Below, one piece after another: positions 1 through 11,900 of a stretch of 64,000 nucleotides of DNA. The translations under genes were made by a program, and so were the position numbers. This stretch comes from Artemia franciscana (taxonomy: Eukaryota > Arthropoda > Branchiopoda > Anostraca > Artemiidae). The stretch covers positions 55,684,068 to 55,748,067 of the forward strand of contig NC_088866.1 in the NCBI RefSeq assembly GCF_032884065.1, written 5' to 3'. How positions within the stretch are numbered: position 1 is the first letter of the stretch; each line of letters begins with the position of its first letter. The notes under the pieces are model-generated. The model did not search any database, had not been told where the DNA came from, and worked only from the letters and a program-made list of their open reading frames with translations.

Positions 1-446
1 CTAAGCTTTTTCGCTCTTTTTAGTTAAATAAAGTGATAACACTAAATCTGAGCACCAATTTCTTCCATTTTGAATTGAAGAACAACGAATCTCGTCTAAA
101 CAAGTAAAAATTACATCAAGAGAAAATTCTGAAACTCAATTCTAAGCCAATCGGGTTAGAACTATGGGTCACTTCTAGAGCCCCCCCCCCCCCCAATCTC
201 AGGGGCTGAACTGGTACACTATGAGACATTCACCCCTAAGCGTACATACTCTATAAAAATTATGTCTTTATTTTAGCGACCGTGTATCCAATAAAAGTAA
301 CAGTTAGAGGAGTTGAGGGCAGAGTGAGGCTGATACTAAAAACAAACATAAAATTTAAGAAAAAGAAAATTTTCTGTGAGGCCAATTGTACCGCTTAGAA
401 GTGTGAAATCCAAAAAAGGTTTTTGATAGTTTAATAAAGCGTAGAT

Positions 447-746
447 ATGTCATAGCCGAATTGTTAGTGCGCTAGACATGAAATACTTTGTGCGTGAGTA
501 CGGGTGTTCCGAGTCCTTGTGTCGCTGGTTATTTTGTTCGGAGCGAGAGTCAGCGGTGTGACTGTAAGCTCAGCCATAGTCTAACCAGAACTAAAAGGGC
601 AGCTGGAGAAATCTTGGGAGGGGGACAAGAAAGGAATTGGCTGATTTGCCAAAACCATGCATTGCACTCCGGCCGAAGGCAGAGAATCAGGAAATCAATA
701 TTTGCGCTACGCAGACCATTGTTCAGGATGCGATTTTTTTTTTTTT
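447..746 (+). mobile_element. tRNA-derived SINE, copy 1
   Basis: The head resembles a tRNA gene: an A-box-like TAGCCGAATTGTTAGTGCGC and a B-box-like GTTCCGAGTCC. About 190 bp of body is shared with 49598-49866 and 51623-51911 (GGTGTGACTGTAAG..., AAAAGGGCAGCTGGAGAAAT, TTTGCCAAAACCATGCATTG). It ends in a T run. Confidence 0.75.
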
Positions 747-879
747 AGGGTATGTCAGGCTTTGCTGAGATAAGAGTAAGGCAAGGATTTCCAACCAGCA
801 TGATTGGAGGGCTCTTAGAAGGGTATTTGGGCATATTCTCCCTCTCTTCTATTTTTTATCATTGAAAAGGGTATGATAA

Positions 880-2040
880 TAATATGTGAAGGCATTTTTA
901 TTTACTTATGCTCTTCTGGTTCAATCTTTCACTCGTTTGAGTGACATTAGTGAGTTCTTCTTGGCTCTTCTTGTCACCGTTCTTCTTATGAATATACTTC
1001 CAATATGCCCTCTTAACTTCTTCCTTTCATGCTTCTTGAATTACTGGGAAGAATTTTCATTCAGTTGATACAGATGAATGGGCTATTTTGGGCTTTACAT
1101 CAGCATTTACCACAAACATATGTTTTTAATATTTTAACTAAACTCTAATGTTATAATTTTGAATTACCTATTTCCTTCCTGTTCAACTACTCAGTCGACT
1201 GAGCTTTTCTGGGCTCTCTGTCTGCATCCTGCATGCGCATTTGCTTTTAACATACCAGCCTAAAAACTCGCTTTTGCTTTTCGAATTGCATTCTTCTTGT
1301 TCAAATTTTCATTCAGTTAAATGAGCTATTCTAGGCTCTCTGTCAGCATTAAAGTTGTGCACATACCTTTAAAACACACGCTTAACTTCTACCTTTTATG
1401 CTTTCTGAATTACAGGATCAAATGCCAATTTAGTTGCATATCACGAATGAGCTCTTCTTGGTTCTACATCCGCATTTGGTATAACTATATGTTTTTAATA
1501 AACAATCTGAATTCTCGGCCTTATATTTTAAATTCTTTATGGTCTTTTGGTCCAACTGCTTATTCAGCTGATTGGGTAATTCTGGGTTCTCTATCTACAT
1601 TCTACTTAAACATATACTTTTAATATCAAAAGAATGTCCCAAATTTAAACTTATTAATCTATTTCTGGTTCAAACTGAGATTCAGCTGATGTAGTATGAG
1701 CTGATGAAGCTCTGTTGCTCCATCCCTAATTGGCATATCTACGTGTTTTAATACACCAGCTTAATTTCGCCCGTTTGTCCTTTTTAAATTATTTACGCTT
1801 TTCAGGTTCAAATGCTTATTCAGCTGCACTTCTCATTCAGAAATCCATTCAGTTAAACGAGCTCTTCCTCAACATTTACTTTAAGCGTATTTTCAAAATA
1901 CACCAGCTTAACTTCTCCCATTTATCCTTTTTGAATTGCTTACTCTCTTTTAGTTAAACTGCTCAAACAGTTGGATGAGCTGAATGAGCTCTTCTGATTC
2001 ATACAGAAGGGTAATAGGGGCATATCCTACCTCTTTTTTA
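880..2040 (+). repeat. Degenerate tandem repeat, about 120-bp unit
   Basis: The phrases TTCAGYTGAATGAGCTCTTC, TGGGCTCTCTGTCTGCAT, TTTTAATACACCAGCTTAAC and CTTTTTGAATTAC recur. Copies of the GGCTCTC-like core are near 960, 1086, 1210, 1334, 1456, 1575, 1705, 1862 and 1985, spaced about 120-160 bp. Divergence is high. It lies in the incomplete leftmost INTS11 intron. Confidence 0.75.
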
Positions 2041-2744
2041 AAATCAGTTCAGGGGACTCAGTATTCCTCCCCAAGTTAGGAAAAACTTTCTCAAAATGGG
2101 TTTTAATAACGTTGTAGCTGTGTAATTCTTATAGTTCCTTAATAAGCTGTGTTCAACGAGTTGTAGTTTCTCCTAACAACTACAAAGTAAATGCCCTCTT
2201 CGAAGTCGACCACCGAAAAACACTGAGGGACTCTAAAGGTACTAGTCTTCTAGTGATCTTAGTAAAAAGAAAATACAAAGTTAACAATTTTCTAAATAAG
2301 GCTTGAAACTTCTGTAATACAATATTTTGATATTCTGAATTTGATGGCTTAATTTTTATCCTGATCATAACCCATTTGTAAGTTTCAATAGTCATCTAAA
2401 AACCTCGATCAAAGACTAGCAGTAAATCAGATATTTAATTGTATCTGACGAGGCGAATTTAGAAAAAAAGACGTTTTTAGGGTTATTTCTCTCTTTTTTA
2501 CAATTAGCCAAACTTTCTTTAGGTTCATAAACCATTTCATATTTTTGGGATATAAATTATTATGTGAATCCTGTTTTTCAGAGTTTTGGGTATTATTAGA
2601 ACGAGTCACTTTTTACAATAAGTTCCTTGCCACGGATTCTTGACCAAAACTTCCAAAAAATGAAAGATATTTACTTTGATTTTAGGCTTGACAATTTCTA
2701 TGTTTAAAGATAATAAAAATGTCAATTATAAACAAAATACCCAC

Positions 2745-2963
2745 CATATTTTGTTCAAAAGGTGCCCATTTCTTGAAAATAGTTAGAGACAAGCCAGCGT
2801 GTAGCATGCCAGGAGTTGCAAAAACTACCATTGGACCAGGATTGTCAATATATGACTTGTCGAAAGGCTTGATGTGTTTGAATTCAAACATATTTCGTCG
2901 AACGAAAGTTTTCTTTATCTTTTGATTTGTCCAAGAAATAAACATTTTATAATAGCTGTTCGC
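2745..2963 (-). CDS. INTS11: INTS11 exon 8 (last exon in window)
   Basis: The exon is 219 nt (73 codons), phase 0 at both ends. It encodes [18 protein letters not shown]...[11 protein letters not shown] with the conserved [17 protein letters not shown] segment. The donor is GTGGGT. No further exon could be found in 1-2744, so the gene continues past the left edge. Confidence 0.95.
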
Positions 2964-5900
2964 CTGAAACCAGAAGAGAGAATTACTTCAAAATTCATGC
3001 AAGATACAAAAAAACGAAATAAATACAAAAAAATCATTACACCAACATGCTCACTAAATGTAGCACCATATGCACTGAAAGATGGCCATTACAAGTCATT
3101 TGAGGACGGTGGTTAATTTCTTCTTTTTATATACCGCGTAATACTTACTTGTACTAATTTCACTTATTGACTCAACGATGGATAACCGCTCTTAGTCCCA
3201 GCGTCTGTCGTATTTCATAAATCCACCCACCGACTCCAAGTCAGAATTAATGATGGATAGCAAGGCCTTTTCCTTCCACTTTCGGCTCTCTTCCTATAGA
3301 ACGGCAACAGGAGATATTTCAGGCACAGCTTCGATATCACATCGTCAGGACGTCAAAACGCGACCAAACCACAGAATATGACTATATTTGAAGACGTTTG
3401 ATACAGGAGGCCAATTTTGACTTTTACTTCGGATGTTATACTTGCTGAATTTCACAGATCAGCTGACCTTTGGGATATGCCAGAGACTTTTACGATAAAG
3501 GCATTCAGATCCCAGACTTTTGGTGTTTTTAAGTGGTAGGTCTTGCAGCCGCATAGTAGTACCAACACCACTATTGAGTCAAATATCTGCAGTTATGTTT
3601 TCAGTGTATCTTGGTGCTACCGAGCTTTCGAGCTTCCTTGAAAAAAATCTGTGGGGTCCAAGTTGTCAAAGGTTTTTGGAATAAGAATAAAAATAGCTGC
3701 AGCGGAGGATTCCTTAGTCTGTAAATACTCTAAGATAGTACCTAACATAAACACAAGATAATGTGTGGTGCTGCGTTCTGTTTTGAAACCAAACTGATTT
3801 GGATCAATATTTAACTTTTATATATTGGTAAGGAAAACAGCAAAGAAAACTTTCAAACGACTTAAAAGATTTTTTTGTTTTAGAAATGGGCAAAAAGTCA
3901 CCCAAGATCATTCGAGGAGTTTATTTTAGTGTGGGCGAAAAGCAATACCATATTTATGTGTTTGAGGAAAGCACCAAAATTGGCTGAGATGTACTTTCGA
4001 GCACGCTCTTTAATATGGCTCGATTAAACACAAGGAAAATTTTTCCTCAGAACGCCGCTAGGCGACTGGAAATCCATAATGGCGGACGAAAATACGATTT
4101 TGTCAAAATGAGAAGACATGGCCGTTCAAATAGGCTAGTTTGGGGAAGTTGAAGGCACGTGTTCCGAATACGAGCTTAAAAATAACCTAAGTTGTACTAT
4201 AGCGCCGCTAGGTGCCTCAAATTCAAAATAGCGGTTGAAAATATGAGTTGTCAAAACAAACGGATATGACCGCTCAAATACACCAGTGTGGGGTAATCGT
4301 AGCAGAAGTGTTGCTAGGTGCTTCAGATTCAAGATGGCGGTCAAAAAATATTAGTTTTTTAAAACAAGAAGCAATGACTTCATATGGACGGATTAGGAGC
4401 AATCGATGCTTCAGATTCTGAAAACGCACGTGTATGCACCTACGTTAATTGCCCGTTGATCCACTTGGGATCTAAAATTAATTAACCCGTTGATTTGAAT
4501 GCGGGTCTAAAATCGAAGATGTCAGAGGAAAATGTCAGTTTTCCAAATCGCGCGAGGTTCATGATCCCAAAATAACAGACTTGAGTGGAGTAATTAAAGC
4601 AGCAGTTTTAAATATCCTTCTGTCATTCCGACATACGGCTGATTGCAGTACAATTTGTACGGTAAAAATTGCCTAGGTATGTGACAAGATGCGTCCAATT
4701 TATGGCCCTTGTTTATATTTGCTAAACCAAAATCAGTTAAATACTTGTTAACTCTTCATCTCTTTATTTATTGTATCAATCAGTAGAAGCTAAGCGGATG
4801 GATTAAAGCATTTAAGAATTATAATTTTATCAGGAACACAAAGAGATCAATCGAGTCTTCTGTTAAAAAGAACAATCAGATGTTCAACGATTACCGGACT
4901 TTGATTTGCACCAGCATAGAGGGCTACAGTAAAGATCAAATTTCCTGCTGCACCACCTTCTTTCACACCCTGTTTTTGCAACGACAACGCACTCTCGCGA
5001 CAGACTTTTGATGCTGGCGGAAGAGAACCTAACCAATTGGGAAGTCACTTTCCATCGGTGCCTCTGACCCAGCCAAAGTTGGAAAACTAGGAAGGGTGGG
5101 TGTTGATTTCAGGCCGCGACTCCACACATGACCTGACTGTAGTGTAGCTCAAAGAATATGTTATAAAAGCGAAGCGCTAGCTGGAGGAAGTATCTGCAGG
5201 TTCTTGGCCTTTTGTCGTGGAAATGTTTCTTTCCTAAATTCAATCACGTCGTCGCAGTCTTGTTTTACGTCGTATGTCTTCATGACAAAGTGTTCAAGGT
5301 CATGTACTTGCAGTTCTGTTACTTGGGAAGGCTGTTTTGTCACTTGAAGGAAAGTCTCCGTCAGTCCTGGCATATTTTGCCATGTCGCAAAGAACTGCCT
5401 CTTTGAGTGGTGGATAAAAGAAGAAACAGTATTACATCCTGTAAACGCAAGGAAGGACGAAAGTACCTCTGATTTCGTCGGCCAGAGCGATCGAACTATT
5501 TCGCGAATGGGAACGTACTTTAGGTTGGTGCCGACACAAAGTATAGTAAATAGTTTGGAGACTCCAATGTGATCAAAGCAGGAGGTCGCAATCACAATCA
5601 CATCTGTGTCCAGTATGAGAATTGACACATGTCTTTGTAAGACTTCGTCACAAGCGTGAAGCAAAAGGCGGGTGTCAGCCTCTTCGTGCGAACATAACTG
5701 GATGAGCTGGTTAGCTATGCACATGTTTCCAGTAGTGCCATATGCTCGTTTTGACTTTGGAGACCTTTTCCGACAGCATGTGACAGCAGGTTAAACATGT
5801 CTCGCAAAACTCACTAGAAGTAACACACGGTAACAGTAGATGGCGCTGTCTATTAAACTAATACACAGGAACTACTTACCGATACAAGCAACAACAATAT

Positions 5901-8900
5901 GTTTCGTTAATCCAGAGTAATATCTTGCATACATCATTTTCAATCACTTATTCCCTTTTCTAATTGGCTTACAAGAAATAGAAAAACACTTACCCTCCAA
6001 GAAGCACGGCAAAAGCTACGTTATTTATAGTAGCATGAAACTACCCCGCTAGATGACAGGTTGAATGAAAGCAGTCAACATGAAGGCAAACTGAAGCCGT
6101 TTGCAATGTGTCATGTTCGAACTAACGAGCGTTTTTTTTTTATTATCTTGTAAATATCGGGTTTTTCATGTAAACTAAATGTATTTTTTTAGTTAGTTTA
6201 GCATCAAAACGCTTCTTTTCTTATCGTTATTCATAACAGTAGACGGAATTCCACATATTATTACTTTAGTCCACTTTTACTTTCATATACTAATGCCATC
6301 GATTTCCCAATACTGGCCTATTTGAGCGGACACGCCTTCTCATTTTAACAAACTCGTATTTTTCGTCCGCCATTTTGAATTTTAGGCACCTAGCGACACT
6401 ACGGTACAACTTAGACCATTCTTAAGCTCATATTCAATACCTTAACCATCAATTATCCATACTAGCCAATTTGAACGGCCATGTCTTCTCATTTTCACAA
6501 ACTCGTATTTTCGTCCGCCATTTTGGATTTCAAGCCACGTAGCGGGGTTCTGAGGAAAACTTTCGCTTGTATAATCAAGCCCTATCCTAGAAAATGCTCG
6601 AAAGTACATTTCAGCCAATTCTGGTGCTTTCATCAAACATGGAAGTTTCTGGGTTTTTTTTATGCTTTTCGCCCGCGCTATTTTAGAAATCAGAGAAATA
6701 CAAGAAGGTTTAAAAATACGCGGAACTTAGTAAATATGGGACTTCTTTGGTCAATTCCACTGAGATCACAAGGATATAGCAAGATTTCCTATATCCAAAG
6801 CTTGGAAGGATAAGAATATAATTCTGTGAGCTAAAATTAAAATATTGGAAGCCATATTGTCAGGGGCGTAGCTACAGTATTTTATTGGGGGGAGGGCAAA
6901 AGGAGATGCTACCGAAGTAGGTGCTTTTCAGGCGGATAGTAAAGAAAAGTAACTAATTAACAAACACGCTACTTGATTAACTTAAAAACATTATGCAATA
7001 CATTATATAACAGTAAACACACACATTAAACAATCATAAATATAAGTACTGCTGCTCGGCTTTTACTTAAATTGTCAGCTACTGCAGATGACAGTATTAA
7101 AACATAAACAGGGTTTCGGGTGGGCGAAGGTGAATGTCGTATAAACTCGGTTTTTTCAGCCAGATTCACCACTAATGCTGCAGTACATACCCCCCCCCCC
7201 CACTTCTCCCGACCCCCACACCTAGCACAGGATGCTCAACCTCATAGTTGAACCAAACTCTGATCTAACAGGTTCGTGTACCCCGAAAACCAAGTTGTCT
7301 CCGAATTGGCTGTGATAAGCAAAAATTTGAACGAAACTAGAACTTCCTGGGAGGGAATAAAGAGTGAAACTTTGAATTGTTTTTAGTGGAGAAGGAGCGT
7401 CCGTGGCTGTGTTGGCTTCAGGCAGCTTAGCACTGCAGTGAATTATTGGTAGTTGCAGTATCACTAAGATTTACAAGTTTCTCCTGAACGTGGTCAATGT
7501 CTATTACTGAAATATTGGAACGTGGAGGATTGCTTCGACATATGAAGCCATTTTTGGCAGTCAGAGCAAATAGAGTAAAGTTTTGCAGAGTAGGTAGAAT
7601 GAATAAATTCAGTAGCCGAGTAAGCATTTAGAAGCAGAGATTTACCAACTTCTTCACCCAAAAATGTTTAAAATATACTGTGGAATTTAGGCTCCAAGTC
7701 AATACGTCTGCCGATTTCTGGTCGTAATTTTTAAAGGCTTTAAGTTTGTCGTGGAGCGCGTGAACTAGGATAAAGGACCAAGCAATTATTATTACTTATA
7801 GCCAGAGGGGGCTTTCGGGAATACATAAGGTTGCTGCAATCCATGAGCATAAACTACTACTACTACAAACAACTCACCGTAGGACTAAGCCAGCTGCGGC
7901 CAACACAGCTACACATGCTACTTCCTCTACCATTTCATTTTGCTTAATTGAAAGCAGGTTTGCTAGTTTTGCCTTTAAACTCTGTGGTCTGGTTCTCAGC
8001 CAGTATCGGTACGTTAAAAACATCAAAATTTGAGTCAAGATTAGTTGCAATGATACTTGAAACCCTTGGATATTATTTATGGGTCAACACTACAGAAATT
8101 ACGTCCAACCTCTTGCAAAATTTCTTCGTCTTACAAATTTTTACTTAGAAGCTTCATTTGAGATTAAATGAAAAACGAGTTTTTCCGACTTAAAGTAAGG
8201 AGGAACATTAAAACTCAAGACGAAAAGAAATTATCCCGTATATGAGTGGTGCTGCTCCTTTCTCAACCTCGCCCTATACGTATAGTCTTGAATTTCTTCA
8301 AAAATACCTCCTTCCTTCCTTCTTAAAAATTCTTCCTAGTAATTGTGAAAAAAACTCAAACTTTACCGTAAAAAGCGAGGGTTAAGGAAGGCGCAGCCCC
8401 CTCATTGGTTGAGGATGGGGCCACCCCATCATGTACAAAATTATTTTGTATTTTTTTGTTTTAATGTGGCTCCTTATTTTCAGATGAAACATTTTTTTTT
8501 TAATTTCATTTCTGAGCCTTTTTCAAATCATGCCAGGATATCCTCTTTATCTTCCCGTGAAAGTTTCCCCTTTAAAATTTCATCAGAAAATTCCTCCCCG
8601 TAAATTCCCCCGTGGAGGGATCCCTACCATAAATTGCCCCCCATAAAATATTCGTATATTTCCCAATAATAAATACTGCAGGTTTAAGAAAAAGAATTAA
8701 TTACGCGTTAAAAGGTTTCTTGTCTATAATTAAGAATTAGTCAAAAAAAAAAGAAGTTTATTTAAGAATTAATTTTGCGAAAAATGCCCATATTGGCTTA
8801 CGGGTCACCATTCCTCAACCACGTTGCAACACTACTATAGCGGTAACAAATGAATTTTAATTGGGTATTGTGTCTTTTGCTTCTTTTTTGGCAAATTCGA

Positions 8901-11900
8901 CTAAAACTTATTTCAGAGCAAAACTGATGTAAAAGGCACTTCTTAATGTTGAAATAGCTTCTTCATTTACAATTACCTATAGCTTGCATATATCATGAAT
9001 GTTGTTGCAGGCTATAGAAATCCACGAAATCATTCCAAAAAATCCAGGAAGCTCAACGTAAAACTATGTCATGTATCGGTCGCAGCCCCTATTGAAAGCA
9101 AGAACAAAAGACCAGGAGCACCGGGTGTAATTTTGTTGAGCGAAAAACGGAATATTTTTTTTTTAACATTTACAATATTCTAAAATGTAATAATACTAAA
9201 AGCTAATTCTTTTTTAGATATATAAAAGGTAAACATAAAAACAATAAAAGCACAAATTAAACTAAAAATCTACCTTTTCTGTTAGTCCTGCAGCAAAATA
9301 AATTGGTACTTTGAGATCCATCCTTTCCCAGTAAGTCTCTAGTAAAATGCACAATTCTTGAGCTCTTCCAAGGGCAAAAACAGGGATTAGAACCTTTCCA
9401 CCATTATTGACACACTCGTGAACTTTCTTCAAAAAATCTCGCTCCCTGAAAGCAATTAGTTTCTTTTTTAAAGCAAAAAAGTTACAATTCTTATATCAGC
9501 TTCAAATAACGATTCTTCCTCACTTGAATTTTTTTATATATAACTTTTTTCGGTTAGTATAGGCTAGAGTTGGTTTTTTACTAGGTTAGGGTGGATGCCA
9601 CAACCATGATAAAAGTGACCTTCAATAATTAAGTATTTTTTAACAGCAAAAGATTTATCTTACTCTCATGAACTGCAGGTGTGTTCATGTCTGTTTGGTA
9701 GCGAGAACACGGCACTAAACCAAAAAGTAAAACTTTTCCGGGCTTAAATTTGCTTAAATTATATATATGATTCCCTGGGAAACAGTGCTAGCGAAAAGAA
9801 GAAAAATTCTGAAAGCTCTGAGATTTCAGGGTAGTACAGAAGGTATATATATATATACTTTTTTGTATTAACACTTTGGTATGAGAAGACATTAAATTGC
9901 ATAAAAAACAAAACTGTTAATTACTAAAATATGTGTTTATATTTTAGCAAGGGATTACAACAATTCAAAAACCTTAAAAGAGAAAAAACAAAAAGTTTGA
10001 AGCTTAGTAGAAAAACATCATTACCAAATTTGGTTTTTTATAAGTAAGCAACGTCTTTTTGACATGAAAAAAAAGTTGTTTTTTTTAGTTCAGTTTAGAA
10101 TATTTTACGGTTCAATATTTACGGTGCCTGAGAAATATAAAATTAAGTCGCTAAGTGATTAAGCTTACCGGTTTGAACGCAACCAGTTATATCATGTCAG
10201 TAGGAAGGCCCAATTAACGAAAATTTGCAATTATTACAAATGATTATTCTCTATTTTGACAAGGGATTACAAGACAGCAAATTGTCTGCTGACTTGCTTT
10301 AATTATTAAATATTTTTGCTAAGACAGCAAACTGTCTTCGGTTAGAAGACAAGCAGCAATGAGAATCCAGATAAAGAGGCCTGCCCCATACCGAGTACCG
10401 GGGCCCGGCGGCAAAGCTGCTGGGGTCCCGGTACTACATAAATATGTAAATAACCTTGAATTAAGTTTAATTTACTAGATCCGGATTTTAATGAAAATCC
10501 GAAAATGGGAACAAAGAAAGTAACCGGTAACCCCGCTTTTAAAGACTCTTTTGTATAGGTTCTTTTTGTTGTGGGGGGACTTCATTGTTACTAATTACTA
10601 GTTTCGGCGCAATGGTTCTCCTTTCCTCTTGTGTTTAACATTTTTCGAAGTTATTCCATTATTCATTCATTTCAATTTTTTATTAATTAAAAGAGGGCCT
10701 TTCCGAAGCCAAGAGCGGGGGGTTAAAAAAAACCTGTACAAAAGAGTCTTTAAAAGTGGGGGGTTTGGGGGGCTGTACGTTTTAAGGTTCGACTTTGGGA
10801 CGCAGCTTCTTGAACTCTTTAAGAAAACGAAGTTTTTTTTCATATTATTTCTGTACCTTTTTCTACAATCCATGGTGGATGTAATTTAATAATTCCTGTA
10901 CTCCTCGTACAGGTATTAGGACTGCCTCTCCTAATTCCTGTACGTTTTAAGGTTCGACTTTGGGACGCAGCCTCTTTAACTCTTTAAGAAAACGAAGTTT
11001 TTTTCATATTTTGTGAAAAAAAAACCGCCCGATAAGGGACTTGAACCCTTGATCTTAGGATTAAAAGTCCCACGCTCTACCGACTGAGCTAACCGGGCAT
11101 GTTCGAAGTCGAAATACCTACATGTGTATAAATATAACTTTTAGATAACTTTTAAGAATTTCAAAAATTAACATGGGCTCTTATGGGGAAATGGGTTTTC
11201 CTAAGCTAGAAAATCGGGGGGTTAAGATTTTCCGACGAAGCTTTCCAGGAAAATTACTCGGAGAATTCCGCGTCGAATGAGTCTTCGTACATCAAGATCC
11301 GATGTCGGCTGTGACTTGTAGGCGTGGTGAAAAAAAAGAACATGAACATTAAGTGGCTATGCGTGGTTTCTGGAAAACAGGGAAGGAGTTATCGGATCGA
11401 GCTGAAATTTCGCGGATAAGCTCCTGGGCCCTAGGGGACCTTAACTTGTGAATTTCAGCCCGATCGGACAACGTTAAAGGGGGGGGGGGGGGGTTGGGGG
11501 TCGAAACTTTCGGCCAGATTTTCCCCATGAAGGAAAAGTCGGAGGGGGATGAAATTTGGCAGGTTTCTTAGTTGGAGCTCAGGCTAAGAAATGCATCCCT
11601 CCCCATCCCTCTGCGACCACTGGAACCAAAGATCGCTTAACATTGTCGTGGTTCGCCGCTTTAAAGAGGCACGAGTGTGCCTCCTTGACTAGGTGGAAAG
11701 CTAATGAATAATATTTTTTAGAATTATTGAAAAGCAAGACACCTCCGGTGTCTTACAGAATAACGATAGGACCATCAATAAGTTTTCATTTACTTTTAAA
11801 CACGATTGATTTTGAGGAACATGTTTTGTGAAAAGGGCTAAAACTTATTTATAAAAAAATAAAAAAACAAAATATCTGTGTAAAAAAAGATAATTTCTTT

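Larger units (their letters stand above)
1..2744 (-). other. INTS11 intron 8, incomplete
   Basis: No INTS11 exon was found here. Contents are the C(14) run, SINE copy 1 and the 880-2040 tandem repeat. Nothing is recognised in 2046-2744. Confidence 0.7.
2964..9273 (-). other. INTS11 intron 7
   Basis: It contains the LINE remnant at 3170-3830, the long-inverted-repeat element at 3927-6680 and the foldback MITE at 8183-8500. A hAT-like motif, CAGGGGCGTAGCTACAG, occurs at 6860. Minus-strand open frames at 7222-7627 resemble nothing I know. Nothing is recognised in 8501-9273. Confidence 0.7.

Noticed and set aside
6860..6910. hAT-like end CAGGGGCGTAGCTACAG
   Set aside because: No matching inverted end or flanking duplication was found nearby.
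7222..7627. Two overlapping minus-strand open frames
   Set aside because: They are in different frames, with no recognised family, splice logic or conservation to support a gene.
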